A stretch of 64,000 nucleotides of DNA. Source: Bauldia litoralis. GTDB lineage: Bacteria > Pseudomonadota > Alphaproteobacteria > Rhizobiales > Kaistiaceae. Below, piece by piece: positions 62,593-64,000 of the stretch. Below the pieces are notes generated by a model. The model was not told the DNA's origin. It saw nothing but the letters and a program-made list of their open reading frames with translations, and did not search any database. The stretch covers positions 124,001-188,000 of the forward strand of contig NZ_FMXQ01000009.1 of NCBI RefSeq assembly GCF_900104485.1. Reading direction: 5' to 3'. How positions within the stretch are numbered: position 1 is the first letter of the stretch; the number at the start of each line of letters is the position of its first letter. The position numbers and the translations under genes were made by a program.

Positions 62593-64000
62593 TCAGCGAA
62601 AGTCGGCAGGGTCCGGCGCGTAGTGCGTCGTCGTCCATTCGGATTCGGCCGACACCGTCTCCCCGTCGACCACCGACAGGCGTGGGCGTGGGATGGTCGT
62701 GGTCGCCTCGCGCCAGCGATCGACCACGGCGGAAATGAATCCCATGTCGACGTCGCCGACGGACTCGAATTCCTGATCGCGTTCGCCGGCGCGCGAGCGC
62801 GGTATCTGTTCCTTCGGCACGTCCGAAAAGTGGAAGCGCGTCGGCAGCGCCACGCCCTCGCCGAAGGCGATCGCCTCGGCCGTTCCCAGCGACGGCAGGA
62901 AGTCGAGCAGGCTCGATCCGGCGTCGGGGATCGCCGAGCGAACGATCGCCTGGTCGCGATCGTTCGACATGCGCATGGCGAAGACCGTGCTGCATTGGGA
63001 AAGGATGGTCGGGTCGAGTTCGGCCGGGCGCTGGGTGACGGCGGCAAGGTAGACACCGTATTTGCGGCCTTCCTTGGCGATCCGCGACAGCGCCTTGCGG
63101 GTCGGGCCGAAGCCGAGACGCCTGTCGGCGGGGACGTAGCGATGCGCCTCCTCGCAGGCGACGAGGATCGGCGCCGCGCCGTCGCTCCAGGTGCCGAAGT
63201 CGAACGCCATGCGACAAAGCACCGAGACCACCGAGTCGACCACCTCGGCCGGAAAGCCGGCGAGCTGCATGACGGTGATCGGCTGTCCCTCGGGCGGAAG
63301 CCGCAACAGTTCGCTGATCACGTCGGTCATGATGTCGTCGACCAGCAGATTGTCGAACATGAAGGAATAGCGGCTGTCCTGGCCGAGCGTTTCGATCCGC
63401 GTCACGATGCGCTGGTATTTCGTCCAGGAGGAGCGGTTCTCCAGCTTGCCCATCCGCTCCTTGATCAGCGCGACGAGATCGGAAATCCGGTAGGGGACCG
63501 GGGTGTCGGCGGTGTGCCCACCCGCCAGCTTGCGCATCAGCAGGCGGTCGCGGCGGTTGGCGGCGAACTGCGCCTTGGCCGCCGGGATGAGCTCGGACAG
63601 GATCTCGGTCTCTTCCTCGACCCCCGGCCGGCCGCGGAAGAAGACGTCGACGATCTCCTCGAAATTGAACAGCCAGTAGGGCAGGCGCAGATTCTTCGGG
63701 CTCATCACCTTAGCCTGTTCGCCAAAGCAGTTACCGTATTCGTTATGCGGATCGATCAGGAAAATCCGCAGGTTGGTGTGCTTGTTGAGGATCTCGTTGA
63801 GGATCAGCGAGACGCTGGTCGACTTGCCGACACCGGTCGTGCCGAGGATGGCGAAATGCTTGTGCAGCATTTCGTCGAAATTGATGTAGGCCGGAATCGA
63901 GTCGTCGAGTTGCAGTCGCCCGACTTCGATGGTGTCGCCGCGGGAAATCCGATGGATCAGCTTGAGTTCCTCGGCGCCGATCTCGGCCAGTTGGTCGCCG
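62593..64000 (-). CDS. HerA/DUF87-type ATPase, partial (5' end beyond the window)
   Basis: At least 468 residues. A HAS-barrel-like segment (ISRGDTIEVGRLQLDDSI) is followed by Walker A LGTTGVGKSTSVSLIL, a conserved IFLIDPHNEYGNCFG Walker B/switch region and an arginine-containing CEEAHRYVPADRRLGFGPTRK. An ATG at 63870 is internal: the frame stays open and conserved to the window edge, so the start lies outside. These hexameric translocases act in DNA processing (with NurA-type nucleases) or in unrelated roles. No nuclease partner is visible on this side; the upstream neighbour is not in the window. Confidence 0.88.
   Translation of the reverse strand, partial: GDQLAEIGAEELKLIHRISRGDTIEVGRLQLDDSIPAYINFDEMLHKHFAILGTTGVGKSTSVSLILNEILNKHTNLRIFLIDPHNEYGNCFGEQAKVMSPKNLRLPYWLFNFEEIVDVFFRGRPGVEEETEILSELIPAAKAQFAANRRDRLLMRKLAGGHTADTPVPYRISDLVALIKERMGKLENRSSWTKYQRIVTRIETLGQDSRYSFMFDNLLVDDIMTDVISELLRLPPEGQPITVMQLAGFPAEVVDSVVSVLCRMAFDFGTWSDGAAPILVACEEAHRYVPADRRLGFGPTRKALSRIAKEGRKYGVYLAAVTQRPAELDPTILSQCSTVFAMRMSNDRDQAIVRSAIPDAGSSLLDFLPSLGTAEAIAFGEGVALPTRFHFSDVPKEQIPRSRAGERDQEFESVGDVDMGFISAVVDRWREATTTIPRPRLSVVDGETVSAESEWTTTHYAPDPADFR

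Noticed and set aside
62593-64000. HerA ATPase as part of an anti-phage defence island
   Set aside because: No partner nuclease, toxin or mobile-element gene is visible in the window, and the neighbours are metabolic.

Overview
The window is a GC-rich (roughly two-thirds G+C) chromosomal segment from an alphaproteobacterium, most likely of the order Hyphomicrobiales (Rhizobiales). This rests on several things: a rhizobial-type phospholipid N-methyltransferase, a Fur/Mur-type regulator lacking the classical cysteine pairs, a PraR-like HTH regulator between lnt and metK, an alphaproteobacterial rimP leader, an alphaproteobacterial-type RpoH promoter in front of dnaK, and the gene order tsaB-rimI-fur-plsC-miaB-phoH-ybeY-corC-lnt-praR-metK-trmB-rimP-nusA-ylxR-infB-rbfA-truB-rpsO-pnp. 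I cannot name the genus from sequence alone. No prophage, insertion sequence, CRISPR array, rRNA or tRNA gene was seen, so this looks like core chromosome with small accessory pockets.

Layout. 1-6.5 kb (minus strand): pyrF with a coupled DUF1330 gene, an NADPH-dependent FMN reductase, a sulfotransferase-like gene, a pmtA-like methyltransferase, then dnaJ and dnaK with a heat-shock promoter and a hairpin terminator between the two chaperone genes. 6.6-12.4 kb: small secreted proteins of unknown function (one preceded by a tiny, probably truncated, membrane peptide), a secreted ankyrin protein, a membrane-anchored FMN glutamate-synthase-like protein divergent from alkB across a perfect 20-bp palindrome, and an atypical pyruvate-kinase-like gene. 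12.4-21.2 kb: a VOC protein with an ArsR-type operator, malic enzyme maeB, yccF, mutS, a DHFR-like reductase and a GH1 beta-glucosidase. 21.3-29.2 kb: glnD, murJ, trpS, a universal stress protein, a NifU-type Fe-S scaffold, tsaB and rimI.

29.2-49.1 kb is a dense housekeeping block. Many of its genes overlap by one to four bases (ATGA, GTGA, TTGA), and it has an unusual number of TTG starts. It covers metal regulation, phospholipid synthesis, tRNA modification, 16S maturation, lipoprotein acylation, SAM synthesis and the rimP-nusA-infB translation operon, ending with rpsO-pnp and a strong terminator. Three RNA structures sit at the control points: the rimP leader terminator, an rpsO leader hairpin, and two hairpins between rpsO and pnp.

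49.1-64 kb is more variable: a possible 30-aa membrane microprotein, a membrane GGDEF protein, an L,D-transpeptidase, a HugZ-like haem/PNPOx protein, a carbonic anhydrase overlapping a bestrophin-type channel gene, a D-amino-acid-dehydrogenase-like enzyme, a type I secretion ABC/HlyD pair with a 59-aa orphan protein and its own terminator, a Gfo/Idh oxidoreductase with a ThuA-like protein, and a HerA-type ATPase that runs off the right edge. The least familiar candidates are the type I exporter plus 59-aa protein, the carbonic anhydrase-bestrophin pair, and the pyruvate-kinase-like protein with a rewritten active-site loop.
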